Positions 54,998 to 63,979 of a stretch of DNA of 64,000 nucleotides are shown here, piece by piece. The notes below the pieces were generated by a model. The model was not told the origin of the DNA. It searched no databases and was given only the letters and a program-made list of their open reading frames with translations. The stretch is taken from contig NZ_CP089981.1 in assembly GCF_021389975.1 (NCBI RefSeq), positions 4,241,501 to 4,305,500 of the forward strand, read 5' to 3'. The stretch is from Fulvivirga ulvae. GTDB lineage: Bacteria > Bacteroidota > Bacteroidia > Cytophagales > Cyclobacteriaceae. Position 1 is the first letter of the stretch. Every line of letters starts with the position of its first letter. Made by a program: the position numbers and the translations under genes.

Positions 54998-55126
54998 TTA
55001 ATTGGAGACAAAAAGGGCAGTGTAGAGAAAGTACAGAATTATCATTAAAAACATGGCAGCATACATTACCAGGTCAACCCTGACATATTCTTTATACTTG
55101 CTATAGAGTGCTTTTATTTTTTTCAT
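54998..55126 (-). CDS. Small single-pass membrane protein (42 aa)
   Basis: Short open frame read on the - strand: basic N-terminus MKKIKALYSKYKEYVRVDLV followed by a hydrophobic stretch of about 20 residues (MYAAMFLMIILYFLYTALFV), ending SN. The charge pattern predicts an in-facing N-terminus. No family is recognised. It lies 40 bases downstream of the histidine kinase gene on the same strand and could belong to its transcript. Existence is plausible but not proven. Confidence 0.5.
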   Translation of the reverse strand: MKKIKALYSKYKEYVRVDLVMYAAMFLMIILYFLYTALFVSN

Positions 55127-55166
55127 GTGCTATCGGCTTTTCGCCCCATATATATCAATACTCGTA

Positions 55167-56465
55167 CTACGTCTCCCTGCTGGCCTCAGGTACTAAGGCT
55201 TTGAACTCTGCAATAAATGAGGTGCCTTTTCCGAGGTTACTTTGGCATCTGATGCTTCCCCCCATGGCTTCAACAAATTGCTTAACAATAGAAAGGCCAA
55301 GTCCTGTCGAGGTTTCGTTCCCGGTAGGCCTGGCGGTTAATTTTTGATATTTACCAAATAATTTTTTCTGGTCTTCATCGCTTATTCCAGGCCCCTGATC
55401 GGTAATGTTAAAAATAACCTTATCATTTTTTTGAGTCAGAATAACAGATATTTCGGTATCGCTGGGCGAAAACTTGATGGCATTTGATATAAGGTTTTCA
55501 AAAACCTGATTGATAAAGCTGATATCAATATTGATCCGAATATTATCTTCTATATGTTCATTGATCTCAATTGACTTTTCTGCAGCGGTAATTTTATAAC
55601 GAGACACACATTCTTTGAGGATGTCCGAAAGATTCGTTCCTTCAAGTTTAATGTTTAGTTTTCTCGATTCGATAGCTTCAATGTCCAGTATTTTACCGAT
55701 CATTTCATTAAGTCTGTTAGCGCTCATCTCTATACTTTCCAGGTATTTCAATGTATCTTCATCGAGATTAGCGGTTAATTTTATGATCGTGGTAAAGCCC
55801 TTGATCTGGTTTAACGGGCTTTTGAGGTCATGTGCTACTATACCTATCAGGTTGTTTTTTTCATTGTTGAGGTTAATAAGCTCTTTATTTTTTTTGAGGA
55901 TCTCATCTTTTTGCTTCTCGACCTCCGCATGCATCTGAGAAATGGTCTTATTAGCTTCGTGGAGATATTCTGCCTGGTCCATGATGGACTCCTTCTGCAT
56001 TTCCAGTTCTTTATTTTTTCTCAGGATTTGCTCGTGAGCTATCCTCAGTTTTTCAGTCTGCTCAGATATTTGCTTCTTCTGTTCGCGGAGTTCATTGTTC
56101 TTTTGCGAGATTTCCTCATAGGCTTCCTCCAGGTTATCAGCCAGTAACATGAGATCTTTTTTCTTGTACTCCAACAGGTAATTGTTGGAAACAACCGTAT
56201 CATTGGTTTTTTTGAGCAGGCTGATCTCTTTTTGCAACTCCTGGGTTTTCATATCCAGAGTTTCCAGGTACTCGGTTTTCAGTGATTTTGATTGTTCTTC
56301 TGCAGTGGTGATATTCAAGGCCACTTTTTCTTTATACACATCTATTATCTCGAGTATCTGCTTTCCGTCAGCGAACTGAGCAGCCTCTTCAACTCTTTCA
56401 ATAAGATCGAAAATGTCCTTTTTTGCATCCTGTATGCCTTTTAAGACCCCTTTAAATTTGCTCAT
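55167..56465 (-). CDS. Cytosolic sensor histidine kinase with coiled coil
   Basis: A 432-aa kinase without membrane segments. Residues about 40-200 are a long coiled coil with repeated units (KKQISEQTEKLRIAHEQILR, KKNKELEMQKESIMDQAEYL). The phospho-His helix IGIVAHDLKSPLNQIKGFTT (about 209-228) and an ATPase domain with N-box FENLISNAIKFS and G-boxes DQGPGI and STGLGLSIVKQF follow. No receiver gene is near, so the partner is unknown. The coiled coil may take the place of a sensor domain. Confidence 0.92.
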   Translation of the reverse strand: MSKFKGVLKGIQDAKKDIFDLIERVEEAAQFADGKQILEIIDVYKEKVALNITTAEEQSKSLKTEYLETLDMKTQELQKEISLLKKTNDTVVSNNYLLEYKKKDLMLLADNLEEAYEEISQKNNELREQKKQISEQTEKLRIAHEQILRKNKELEMQKESIMDQAEYLHEANKTISQMHAEVEKQKDEILKKNKELINLNNEKNNLIGIVAHDLKSPLNQIKGFTTIIKLTANLDEDTLKYLESIEMSANRLNEMIGKILDIEAIESRKLNIKLEGTNLSDILKECVSRYKITAAEKSIEINEHIEDNIRINIDISFINQVFENLISNAIKFSPSDTEISVILTQKNDKVIFNITDQGPGISDEDQKKLFGKYQKLTARPTGNETSTGLGLSIVKQFVEAMGGSIRCQSNLGKGTSFIAEFKALVPEASRET

Positions 56466-56557
56466 TTAAGTTTGCAATATTAAAATTTATGTCACCATTC
56501 AGTTTATGGTAACCTAAAAGGTAAAAAATACTTTAGGTAAAACCATGAAATGGTGTT

Positions 56558-57295
56558 TTATTCTTTCAATCTTTTTTTGAGTTTCACGGGATCCTTGCTC
56601 TTTCTTATTCTCATATTTAGGAATTCTACCATAAGCGAAAAGAATACTGCAAAATAGATATATCCTTTGGGCACATGATAATGCAATGCCTCAATGGCAA
56701 GCATAAACCCTATAAGTATTAAGAATGATAATGCAAGAATTTCCAAAGTGGGATGTTTGCCAATAAAATCACTTATTTTTTTTGAGAACAGCATCATTAC
56801 TCCGATGGATATCACTACGGCAATAATCATAAGGATGATCTGGTCGGTTAAGCCAATAGCAGTTAATATCGAATCGAAAGAAAAGATGATGTCAAGCAAT
56901 ATAATTTGAAAAATTACGGACAGTAAAGTAGTACCGCCTCTGCTGGTATCAGCGTGCTCTTCACCTTCCGTTTTTTGGTGAATCTCCAGTGTGCTTTTAA
57001 ATATCAGAAAGATGCCCCCTGCCAGCAAAATGAGGTCTCGACCGCTGAAGTCATGCCCGAACAGTGCAAACAGTGGTTGGGTGAAAGTGATAATCCAGGT
57101 TATACCCAGCAACAGACCTATGCGAAATATTAATGCCAGGGAAAGCCCTAAATTTCTTGCCTTTGCCTGCTGGTTCTGTGGTAGTTTATTGGAAACAATT
57201 GAAATGAATATGATATTGTCAATTCCAAGAACTATCTCAAGAAAAGTTAAAGTGAGCAGTGCTACCCACGTTTCTGGTAGTAGAAATATTTCCAT
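56558..57295 (-). CDS. TerC-family membrane protein
   Basis: A 245-aa inner-membrane protein with seven to eight helices. The metal-site motifs of the TerC group are present: LEIVLGIDNIIFISIV (about 20-35) and LLDIIFSFDSILTAIGL (about 133-149). Members act in metal ion (manganese or calcium) export and tellurite resistance. The C-terminal tail is basic (RIRKSKDPVKLKKRLKE). No tellurite genes are near, so housekeeping ion export is more likely. Confidence 0.93.
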   Translation of the reverse strand: MEIFLLPETWVALLTLTFLEIVLGIDNIIFISIVSNKLPQNQQAKARNLGLSLALIFRIGLLLGITWIITFTQPLFALFGHDFSGRDLILLAGGIFLIFKSTLEIHQKTEGEEHADTSRGGTTLLSVIFQIILLDIIFSFDSILTAIGLTDQIILMIIAVVISIGVMMLFSKKISDFIGKHPTLEILALSFLILIGFMLAIEALHYHVPKGYIYFAVFFSLMVEFLNMRIRKSKDPVKLKKRLKE

Positions 57296-57328
57296 GACCT
57301 CAAATATATAAGAATTTTCTTTTTAAGG

Positions 57329-58066
57329 TCAACCGACCCTGCCTAGTACAAGGAAAACAGGAAAGGTTACGATCTGGTTATCACCCCATTGGTCTTGAAG
57401 TTGATTAATGAGTGCCCCGACCGGATTATCGCCCTCTTTCTGCATATAATGCTGCACGGCAGACCATGACCCCAGATAACCTCTTAAGTGCTCAAGGCTC
57501 CATTGCACGGTATAATGGAAGTAGGTTTGGTGAGGATCTTTTAACGGAAAATTAATATCGGCGTACTCCTTAAGCAGAATTTTTCGTTCGGGGTCCCAGT
57601 AGCTCCCTACAATATTGTCATGAAAGTTCTTAATAATGGGGTCGATAGTTTTATTTATCTGCAACAGGTTATAGCCCCAATATGCCAGGGTTGCACCGGG
57701 CTTGGTAACCCTCAAAACCTCATTATAAAAAGACTCTACCTCAAACCAGTGGAGTGCCTGGGCCACTGTAACAAGGTCAACACTTGATGATGGTATGGAG
57801 GTATTCTCTGCGGGTGCCTCGATGTACTGAATGTTAGGAGCTTTTATTGCCCTGGATAGTTGGTTGGAGCTGATGTCGGTAGCATAAACTTTTTTAAACC
57901 GCCGGGCCAGTTGGTAAGCCACCTGGCCGTTGCCGGTGCCACAGTCCCAGGCGCAGTCAAACCCTTTCACATTATCAAACAGATAATTATATAGCATCGC
58001 AGGGTAATGCGGGCGGTAAGCTGCATACAGGTCTGACTGTCGGGAGAAATTATCTTTTATAGACAT
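57329..58066 (-). CDS. Class I SAM-dependent methyltransferase
   Basis: A 245-aa methyltransferase: motif I WDCGTGNGQVAYQLA (about 40-54), acidic Asp at the end of the next strand (VYATDIS), and the post-motif regions DLVTVAQALHWFEVESFYNE and YWGYNLLQIN. The Trp-Phe HWF box is usual in the UbiE/COQ5-like group of small-molecule methyltransferases. Substrate not predictable. Single gene, 33 bases downstream of TerC is the next gene on the same strand. Confidence 0.9.
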   Translation of the reverse strand: MSIKDNFSRQSDLYAAYRPHYPAMLYNYLFDNVKGFDCAWDCGTGNGQVAYQLARRFKKVYATDISSNQLSRAIKAPNIQYIEAPAENTSIPSSSVDLVTVAQALHWFEVESFYNEVLRVTKPGATLAYWGYNLLQINKTIDPIIKNFHDNIVGSYWDPERKILLKEYADINFPLKDPHQTYFHYTVQWSLEHLRGYLGSWSAVQHYMQKEGDNPVGALINQLQDQWGDNQIVTFPVFLVLGRVG

Positions 58067-58190
58067 GGTACTTCTGCTCTTCTCTTAAAATACTCAACTC
58101 TTCCCGCTTATTCTACAGTTCGGTAACACTTTTTTTTAATGGGGATTGGCTTCTACCAATTTAGTGTCTGAATATATAAGCGCAATACCT

Positions 58191-60344
58191 ATGAGAAACA
58201 TTATTACCACTTTTATTTTAGGCTTTATAACCATGGCAGTACAGGGGCAGACAGAAATTACAGGACGCGTTACGGACGGCCGTGGAGGACCAGTTATCGG
58301 AGCCAATATTTTTATAGTAAATAGTTACGATGGCACGTCTTCTGATGCAAAGGGGGCTTTTAACTTTTCGACATCTGAGCAGGGTAGTCAGCTACTAAGG
58401 GTGACCTGTATTGGTTATGAGACCTACGAAACACCCGTTGGGTTATCCGCAGAAAAACTAAACTTAAGCATACCTTTAATCGAGAAGGTTGACAGGTTGG
58501 AGGCTGTAGTAATCAGTGCAGGGTCATTTACCGCGGGTGAAGAGAGTAGCCGTGAGGTGCTGAAGCCTCTGGATATTGTAACCACTGCGGGAGCGACTGC
58601 CGATGTAGCAGGAGCCTTAAATACATTGCCGGGCACGCAAAAGGTAGGGGAGACAGGCCGGCTTTTTGTGCGTGGCGGAGAAGGTAGTGAAACCAAGACT
58701 TTTATTGATGGTATTGAGGTACTTAATCCTTACTCATCATCTGCACCCAATACCCCCGGTCGTGGCAGATTTTCACCGTTTATGTTTAGTGGTACCAGTT
58801 TCAGTACGGGAGGCTATTCGGCCGAATATGGTCAGGCACTTTCTTCGGCCTTGGTTCTTAGAAGTAAAGATGTGCCTGATGAAACGAGGACGGATATCTC
58901 GCTGATGACTGTTGGCGCCGATGTTTCGCATACCCGTGAAATTAATGCAGGGGCCTTTGCAGGAAAACTACAATACACTAATCTGACACCATACTTTGAG
59001 GCTGTTAGCCAACGGATTGATTGGGAGCGTGCTCCTCAATCTATGGAAGGAAATTTTATGTTGAGAAAGGAACTGACTCAAAAGCATGAGCTTAAACTTT
59101 ATTCTAACTTCAGTTGGTCAGACTTTGTAATTTATCAACCCACGATTTTAGATGAATCCATAAAGGACAAAATAGACCTGACTAATAATTATCAATATAT
59201 CAACACTTCATTAAAAACTATAGTCAATAATCAATGGAGTGTGCTTTCCGGGATTTCTTATACCAATAGCATTGAAAAGATAAAGCTTAACGGAGAAAAA
59301 AATAATGAAAGAGAAGAAGGGGTACACATAAAAACGGTAGTGGCCAATGATGTTTCGGAAAAATTTTCGCTTCTGCTTGGAGGAGAGCACTTTATAAGAA
59401 GCTATACCTATGAAAATGCGGCTTTGCCGGATGAAAGACCTGGGTTTGATCTGGACCTTACAGCTTTTTTTGCCGAGGCAGATTTGTATACATCAAACCG
59501 TTTTGTAAGCCGGGCAGGTGTAAGAGCGGAGTATAACTGGATGCAGAACAGGTTCTATGCCGTGCCAAGACTTTCGGTGGGCTATAAAACAGGAGAAAAC
59601 AGCCAGATGTCTGTGGCGTATGGCCAGTTTAACCAAACAGGAAGAAACGATTTGGTGAGGGTTAAAAATAATCTTGAAGACGAAGAGGCAGACCATTACA
59701 TCATCAATTATCAGAGAGAGGAAAACGGCCGGACTTTCAGGATTGAAGCTTACTATAAAAACTATAATAACCTGATCAAGTTTACTCAAGCCTACAACCC
59801 GGAAAGTTATACTAACAGTGGAGAAGGTTATGCAAGGGGCGTGGACGTTTTCTGGAGAGATAATAAAAGTCTCAAAGGAGTCGACTACTGGCTGTCTTAT
59901 TCTTATCTCGATACTGAAAGGGATTATCGTAATTTCCCATCCTATGCTGTACCTTCCTTTGCATCCGGGCATAACTTTTCGGCAGTTTTCAAATACTTCA
60001 TCAACTCGTTGAAAACCCAGGTAGGAGGTACCTACAGTTACAGTAGCGGACGGCCTTATAACAATCCTAACCTTGACACATTTAACTCCGAAAAGACTGC
60101 TGACTATCACGATCTAAGCCTGAATGCCAGCTATCTGCTAAAGTCGAATATCATCGTCCACGGGTCGGTGACCAATGTTCTGGGGCTTGACAACATCTTC
60201 GGATATGAGAGCAGCGACCGACCTGATGAAAACGGTCAGTACGTGCTCAAGGCCGTTAAACAGCCTGCATCCAGATTTATTTTCCTGGGCATGTTTATCA
60301 CGCTGTCGAAAGACAAATCGGTCAATCAGCTGCCCACGCTATAA
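58191..60344 (+). CDS. TonB-dependent receptor with carboxypeptidase-regulatory-like domain
   Basis: A 717-aa outer-membrane receptor. Signal peptide MRNIITTFILGFITMAVQGQ, an N-terminal CarboxypepD_reg-like domain (about 22-100, GRVTDGRGGPVIGANIFI), the TonB plug (about 120-240, VRGGEGSETKTFIDGIEVLN) and a barrel of about 22 strands. The start at 58191 was chosen to place the signal peptide first. It lacks a SusD partner gene, so it is more likely for a metal complex, peptide or vitamin than a glycan. The TPR gene lies 50 bases downstream. Confidence 0.92.
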   Translation: MRNIITTFILGFITMAVQGQTEITGRVTDGRGGPVIGANIFIVNSYDGTSSDAKGAFNFSTSEQGSQLLRVTCIGYETYETPVGLSAEKLNLSIPLIEKVDRLEAVVISAGSFTAGEESSREVLKPLDIVTTAGATADVAGALNTLPGTQKVGETGRLFVRGGEGSETKTFIDGIEVLNPYSSSAPNTPGRGRFSPFMFSGTSFSTGGYSAEYGQALSSALVLRSKDVPDETRTDISLMTVGADVSHTREINAGAFAGKLQYTNLTPYFEAVSQRIDWERAPQSMEGNFMLRKELTQKHELKLYSNFSWSDFVIYQPTILDESIKDKIDLTNNYQYINTSLKTIVNNQWSVLSGISYTNSIEKIKLNGEKNNEREEGVHIKTVVANDVSEKFSLLLGGEHFIRSYTYENAALPDERPGFDLDLTAFFAEADLYTSNRFVSRAGVRAEYNWMQNRFYAVPRLSVGYKTGENSQMSVAYGQFNQTGRNDLVRVKNNLEDEEADHYIINYQREENGRTFRIEAYYKNYNNLIKFTQAYNPESYTNSGEGYARGVDVFWRDNKSLKGVDYWLSYSYLDTERDYRNFPSYAVPSFASGHNFSAVFKYFINSLKTQVGGTYSYSSGRPYNNPNLDTFNSEKTADYHDLSLNASYLLKSNIIVHGSVTNVLGLDNIFGYESSDRPDENGQYVLKAVKQPASRFIFLGMFITLSKDKSVNQLPTL

Positions 60345-60394
60345 ATGTATCCAAGTTAACGTAATCAAACCATTATCAATAAATAACAATCATT

Positions 60395-61033
60395 ATGAAA
60401 GCTTTAATGTTAATCACTACTATGTTTTTTATCATATATTCGAGCCATGCGGGCCCGTCAAAATATGAAGAGGCCATGCAGGAAAACATCAGCAAACTGT
60501 ATGCTTCCAGGACGGTCGAAGAATATCAGGAGGTAATCAATAAGTTTGACAGAATAGCAGCTATGGAAACAGATAAGTGGGAACCACTGTATTATGCTGG
60601 TTTCGGGTACATTATGATGGCAACCGAATCCAAAGAGGCTACTGTTAAAGATAAGTACCTCGATCTGGCACTGGAGAAAATAACTGCAGGAACGAAACTT
60701 CAGCCGCAGGAATCTGAATTAATAGCTCTTGAGGGTTTTGTACACATGATCAGGGTGACTGTAGATCCGGCCACACGCGGAGCTCAATACTCTGGTCTGT
60801 CCATGCAGGCTTATGGAAGGGCAGTGGAACTCAACCCGGACAACCCACGTGCTCTATACCTGATGGCACAAATTGAATATGGTACAGCTCAGTTTTTCGG
60901 ATCTGATACCGGTGAGGCTTGTGCAAAACTGGAGTTGGCTATTGAAAAATTTGATACCTATGTGCCGGATAGCCCGCTGGCCCCTGCATGGGGGAAAGGA
61001 GGTGCCATAGCATCGATGGAAAGGTGTAAATAA
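60395..61033 (+). CDS. Exported TPR-repeat protein
   Basis: A 212-aa protein with signal peptide MKALMLITTMFFIIYSSHAG and about four tetratricopeptide-like helical pairs (YEEAMQENISKLYASRTVEE, then YGRAVELNPDNPRALYLMAQ). It follows the TonB receptor gene by 50 bases and ends in a hairpin, so the two form an operon. Periplasmic TPR proteins next to TonB receptors are common in Bacteroidota, and a scaffolding role is possible. Confidence 0.83.
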   Translation: MKALMLITTMFFIIYSSHAGPSKYEEAMQENISKLYASRTVEEYQEVINKFDRIAAMETDKWEPLYYAGFGYIMMATESKEATVKDKYLDLALEKITAGTKLQPQESELIALEGFVHMIRVTVDPATRGAQYSGLSMQAYGRAVELNPDNPRALYLMAQIEYGTAQFFGSDTGEACAKLELAIEKFDTYVPDSPLAPAWGKGGAIASMERCK

Positions 61034-61041
61034 GTTTACAT

Positions 61042-61083
61042 ACAGGAAAGCCTGGGTTTAACTAAAGACCTGGGCTTTCCTGT
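61042..61083 (+). terminator. Hairpin after the receptor-TPR operon
   Basis: ACAGGAAAGCCTGGGT pairs with ACCTGGGCTTTCCTGT in a 16-bp stem with two G-U pairs and a ten-base loop. It lacks a T-run, so it may stop or stabilise the transcript. Confidence 0.6.
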
Positions 61084-61116
61084 TCACATTAAATTAAGAG
61101 CATTATTTTCGTTTAT

Positions 61117-61141
61117 TTAAATGCAACTTTGTTGCGTTTAA
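61117..61141. promoter_or_regulatory. Zur/Fur-like palindromic operator, copy 1
   Basis: A 25-base palindrome with one mismatched pair: arms TTAAA / TTTAA around GCAAC-TTT-GTTGC. A second copy of the core (GCAAC-ATT-GTTGC) lies at 63967. It is 40 bases before the 46-aa peptide gene and heads the unit that ends in the COG0523 GTPase. Fur-family dimers bind sites of this size and symmetry, and the genes suggest zinc as the signal. Confidence 0.6.
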
Positions 61142-61180
61142 TGACATTTCATTTAAATTTACGCCTGTAGCCCTTGGATA

Positions 61181-61321
61181 ATGGACGGAAGTTTACTGAT
61201 ACAAATACGAGAAATGAATTTTGCCAACGAGTATTTGGCCATGCTGAGAAGTTATGAAATTGGGGAGATGTACTTTCTGATGGAAGGGACATGCCCGGAA
61301 TGCCTGGCTTCTAAATCATAA
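61181..61321 (+). CDS. 46-aa CxxC peptide, candidate small metal-binding protein
   Basis: A short gene: MDGSLLIQIREMNFANEYLA, then MLRSYEIGEMYFLMEGTCPE and CLASKS, with one CPEC pair close to the C-terminus that could bind zinc as a dimer or be the stump of a zinc ribbon. No family was recognised and there is no strong ribosome-binding site. It sits between the palindrome and cysS with a 34-base gap. It may be a regulatory leader peptide for the downstream genes, but this is inference. Confidence 0.5.
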   Translation: MDGSLLIQIREMNFANEYLAMLRSYEIGEMYFLMEGTCPECLASKS

Positions 61322-61355
61322 TACCAATGAAGTCTTTAAATCCTTTGATATTAGC

Positions 61356-62854
61356 ATGAGTTCTGAAAAAACTATTTACATTAAAAATACCCTTACAGGA
61401 AATAAAGAGCCATTTTTGCCCCTTGTGGCAGGTAAGGTGGGTATGTACGTATGCGGTCCCACTGTCTACGGAGAACCCCATCTGGGCCATGCCAGGTCAA
61501 CCATCACATTTGATGTTGTTTACCGGTATTTTAGGTTTCTGGGGTATCAGGTGCGCTATGTTCGTAACATTACGGATGTAGGCCACCTGGAAGATGAGCT
61601 TAACGAGCAGGGAGAAGATAAAATAGCCAAAAAAGCGCGTCTGGAGCAGCTGGAACCCATGGAAGTGGTACAATATTATACTAATCTCTACCGCGACATG
61701 ATGGCTAAACTCAACGTGCTGCCTCCTTCCATAGAACCGACAGCCACCGGCCATATTATGGAACAGATTGCCATTGTACAGCAAATTATGAAAAACGGGT
61801 TGGCGTATGAAGTTAATGGCTCGGTTTATTTTGATGTAAGAGCTTATGCTGAAAGATACGCCTACGGTGAATTGTCGGGTCGGATATTGGATGAACTAAA
61901 GACTGGAAGCCGCACACTTGACGGACAGAAAGAGAAAGAGCATCCCGCTGATTTTGCGTTATGGAAAAGAGCGAATGCTCAGCACCTGATGCAGTGGCAA
62001 TCTCCCTGGGGAATGGGCTTTCCCGGGTGGCATATAGAATGTACGGCTATGAGCAGTAAATACCTTGGCCTGCCATTTGACATACACGGTGGTGGTATGG
62101 ATTTAAAATTTCCACATCACGAGGCAGAGGTAGCTCAAAGCTTTGCAGCCTTTGGCTGCCCTCCTGTCAACTACTGGATGCATAACAACATGATGACGCT
62201 GGAAGGGCAAAAGATGGCTAAATCCAAAGGGAATTTCATTTCTCTTCACAACTGTTTAGCGGTGAGCATCCACTACTGGAAAAAGCTTACAGTCCTATGT
62301 CGGTGAGGTTCCTGATGTTGCAGGCACACTATGGAAGCACTATTGATTTTTCCAACCAGGCTCTGCAATCAGCAGAAACGGCTTGTCTAAAACTGATCAA
62401 TGGTTTGAAAATAGTTAATGACCTGCCCGATAGATCAGCCGACATAGCTGATGAGGAACTATCTTCTTCAATTATTCAAATTTGTGAGACTTGTTACGTC
62501 AAAATGAATGACGATTTCAATACAGCCGAAACCATAGCCTGCCTGTTTGAATTATACGCAATAGTTCAAAAAATAAATAATCCTCTAAAGCCAAAGGCTG
62601 TTTCGGAAGAGGCCCTAATAACCCTCAAAAAGACCTATCCGGGTTTTCTCACTGAAGTGCTGGGTATACTACCGGCAGAAGAGAAGAACAACACTATTTT
62701 GCCGGAGGTGATGGACATACTTCTGGACATCCGGCAACAGGCCAGAGAAGAAAAGAACTTTGCCCTTTCCGACAGGATTCGAGACAGGTTGGAATCCATT
62801 GGACTTCACATACAAGACGGGAACTCAGGTACTAAATACAAAATTGGGCTATGA
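61356..62854 (+). CDS. cysS: Cysteinyl-tRNA synthetase, interrupted by a frameshift
   Basis: CysRS, about 499 aa when joined. HIGH-type PHLGH (41-45), KMSKS-type KMAKS, and the zinc ligands known from E. coli are all present: Cys33 (YVCGPT), Cys229 (WHIECT), His254 and Glu258 (FPHHEAE). The first frame ends at 62306 after an unrelated tail; the true continuation (QLFSGEHPLLEKAYSPMSVR) is one frame back, so one base is missing near 62248 (CAC-AA where CACCAA is expected). An error is likely if this is the only cysS; a second copy elsewhere would allow decay. It overlaps the GTPase gene by four bases. Zinc-responsive control is suggested by the palindrome upstream. Confidence 0.9.
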
Positions 62855-63864
62855 ATAATAATAAACAAAAGCCTGTAACCCTGCTTACCGGGTTTTTAGG
62901 AGCAGGCAAAACAACATTACTCAACGCTTACCTTACACATCATCCTGATGTCCGTTTTGCTATCGTGGAAAATGAAATAGGGGAAGAAGGCATTGATGGC
63001 GAACTGGTGCTTCAGAGTGCAGACACCCTGGTAGAAATGAACAATGGTTGTATCTGTTGCACGCTCAATGATAATTTTTATGATATCCTTGACGATCTTT
63101 CATCAAGGGACTCAACATGGGACGAACTGCTCATAGAGGCTACCGGCATAGCGGACCCTGCAGGCATTGCCCTGCCTTTTTTGTCCAATCCGACCATAGC
63201 TCAAAATTTTAAGTTGCAGCGGGTCATTTGCCTGATAGATGTCTCTGTGATTGAGGATCAGCTCCGGGAGACAGAGGAAGCTGTTAAACAGATAGCCTTT
63301 AGCGATGTACTCTTGCTTAATAAGACCGACCAGGTGCAGCCGGAATACCTGAATGGTCTGCAGCAAATGCTCGAAAAAATTAACCCTATGGCGCAGGTCT
63401 TAAGAGGATGCATTGACAATTATCCTTTAGATGAGATATCTGCATTTGTCAGGGAACAGGATGAAGAAGAGTTGCCTGCTCATGGTCAGGGGCACCATCG
63501 CCATCATGAAGATCATCACCCTCATGATCATGATCACCATCATTGGCATAGCGATATCCATGCGATAAGTTTTACTTTTACCGAGCCTTTTGATGCTGAT
63601 GCCCTTGCCCACAGGCTCAATGTTTTCCTGCTGTTTCAATCCAGTAGTGTATATAGGGCTAAAGGTATTTTTTATGATCCGGAAGAGTCCCGTAAAGTTA
63701 TTGTACAGTCCGTGGGCAACTCTTTACTGATTAGCCCTGGCAAGGTGTGGAAGGAGGGAGAAGAAAAGGTAAGCCGTATGGTTTTTATTGGTAAAAAATT
63801 AATTCCGAAAGGGTTTGAAAAAATGCTCAGACAATGCATCAGGAAAACTTTACACACTCAATAG
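62851..63864 (+). CDS. COG0523 (CobW/ZNG1-like) GTPase, probable zinc chaperone
   Basis: A 337-aa G3E GTPase. Walker A GFLGAGKTT (14-22), metal motif GCICC (66-70), Walker B-like LLIEATGIADP and the guanine box LLNKTDQ (about 149-155). A His-rich linker (about 205-235, with HHRHHEDHHPHDHDHHHWH) precedes the CobW C-terminal domain. His-rich COG0523 proteins deliver zinc to client enzymes under zinc shortage. Start overlaps the end of cysS by four bases, so the two are translationally coupled. Together with the flanking palindromes this points to a zinc role rather than cobalamin. Confidence 0.93.
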   Translation: MNNNKQKPVTLLTGFLGAGKTTLLNAYLTHHPDVRFAIVENEIGEEGIDGELVLQSADTLVEMNNGCICCTLNDNFYDILDDLSSRDSTWDELLIEATGIADPAGIALPFLSNPTIAQNFKLQRVICLIDVSVIEDQLRETEEAVKQIAFSDVLLLNKTDQVQPEYLNGLQQMLEKINPMAQVLRGCIDNYPLDEISAFVREQDEEELPAHGQGHHRHHEDHHPHDHDHHHWHSDIHAISFTFTEPFDADALAHRLNVFLLFQSSSVYRAKGIFYDPEESRKVIVQSVGNSLLISPGKVWKEGEEKVSRMVFIGKKLIPKGFEKMLRQCIRKTLHTQ

Positions 63865-63966
63865 TAGCAAGCGCTTAGGGTTTCATCAAATTGTTTTTCT
63901 TAAGCTTTGCCTTGTCATCCATTGTAAGTAATTCAATTGTGAGGTTAAGAAAATTAACCTATAATT

Positions 63967-63979
63967 GCAACATTGTTGC
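63967..63979. promoter_or_regulatory. Zur/Fur-like palindromic operator, copy 2
   Basis: GCAACATTGTTGC repeats the core of the palindrome at 61117 with one base different in the spacer. It lies 100 bases after the GTPase gene, near the window edge, so it probably serves a gene beyond the window. Confidence 0.5.
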
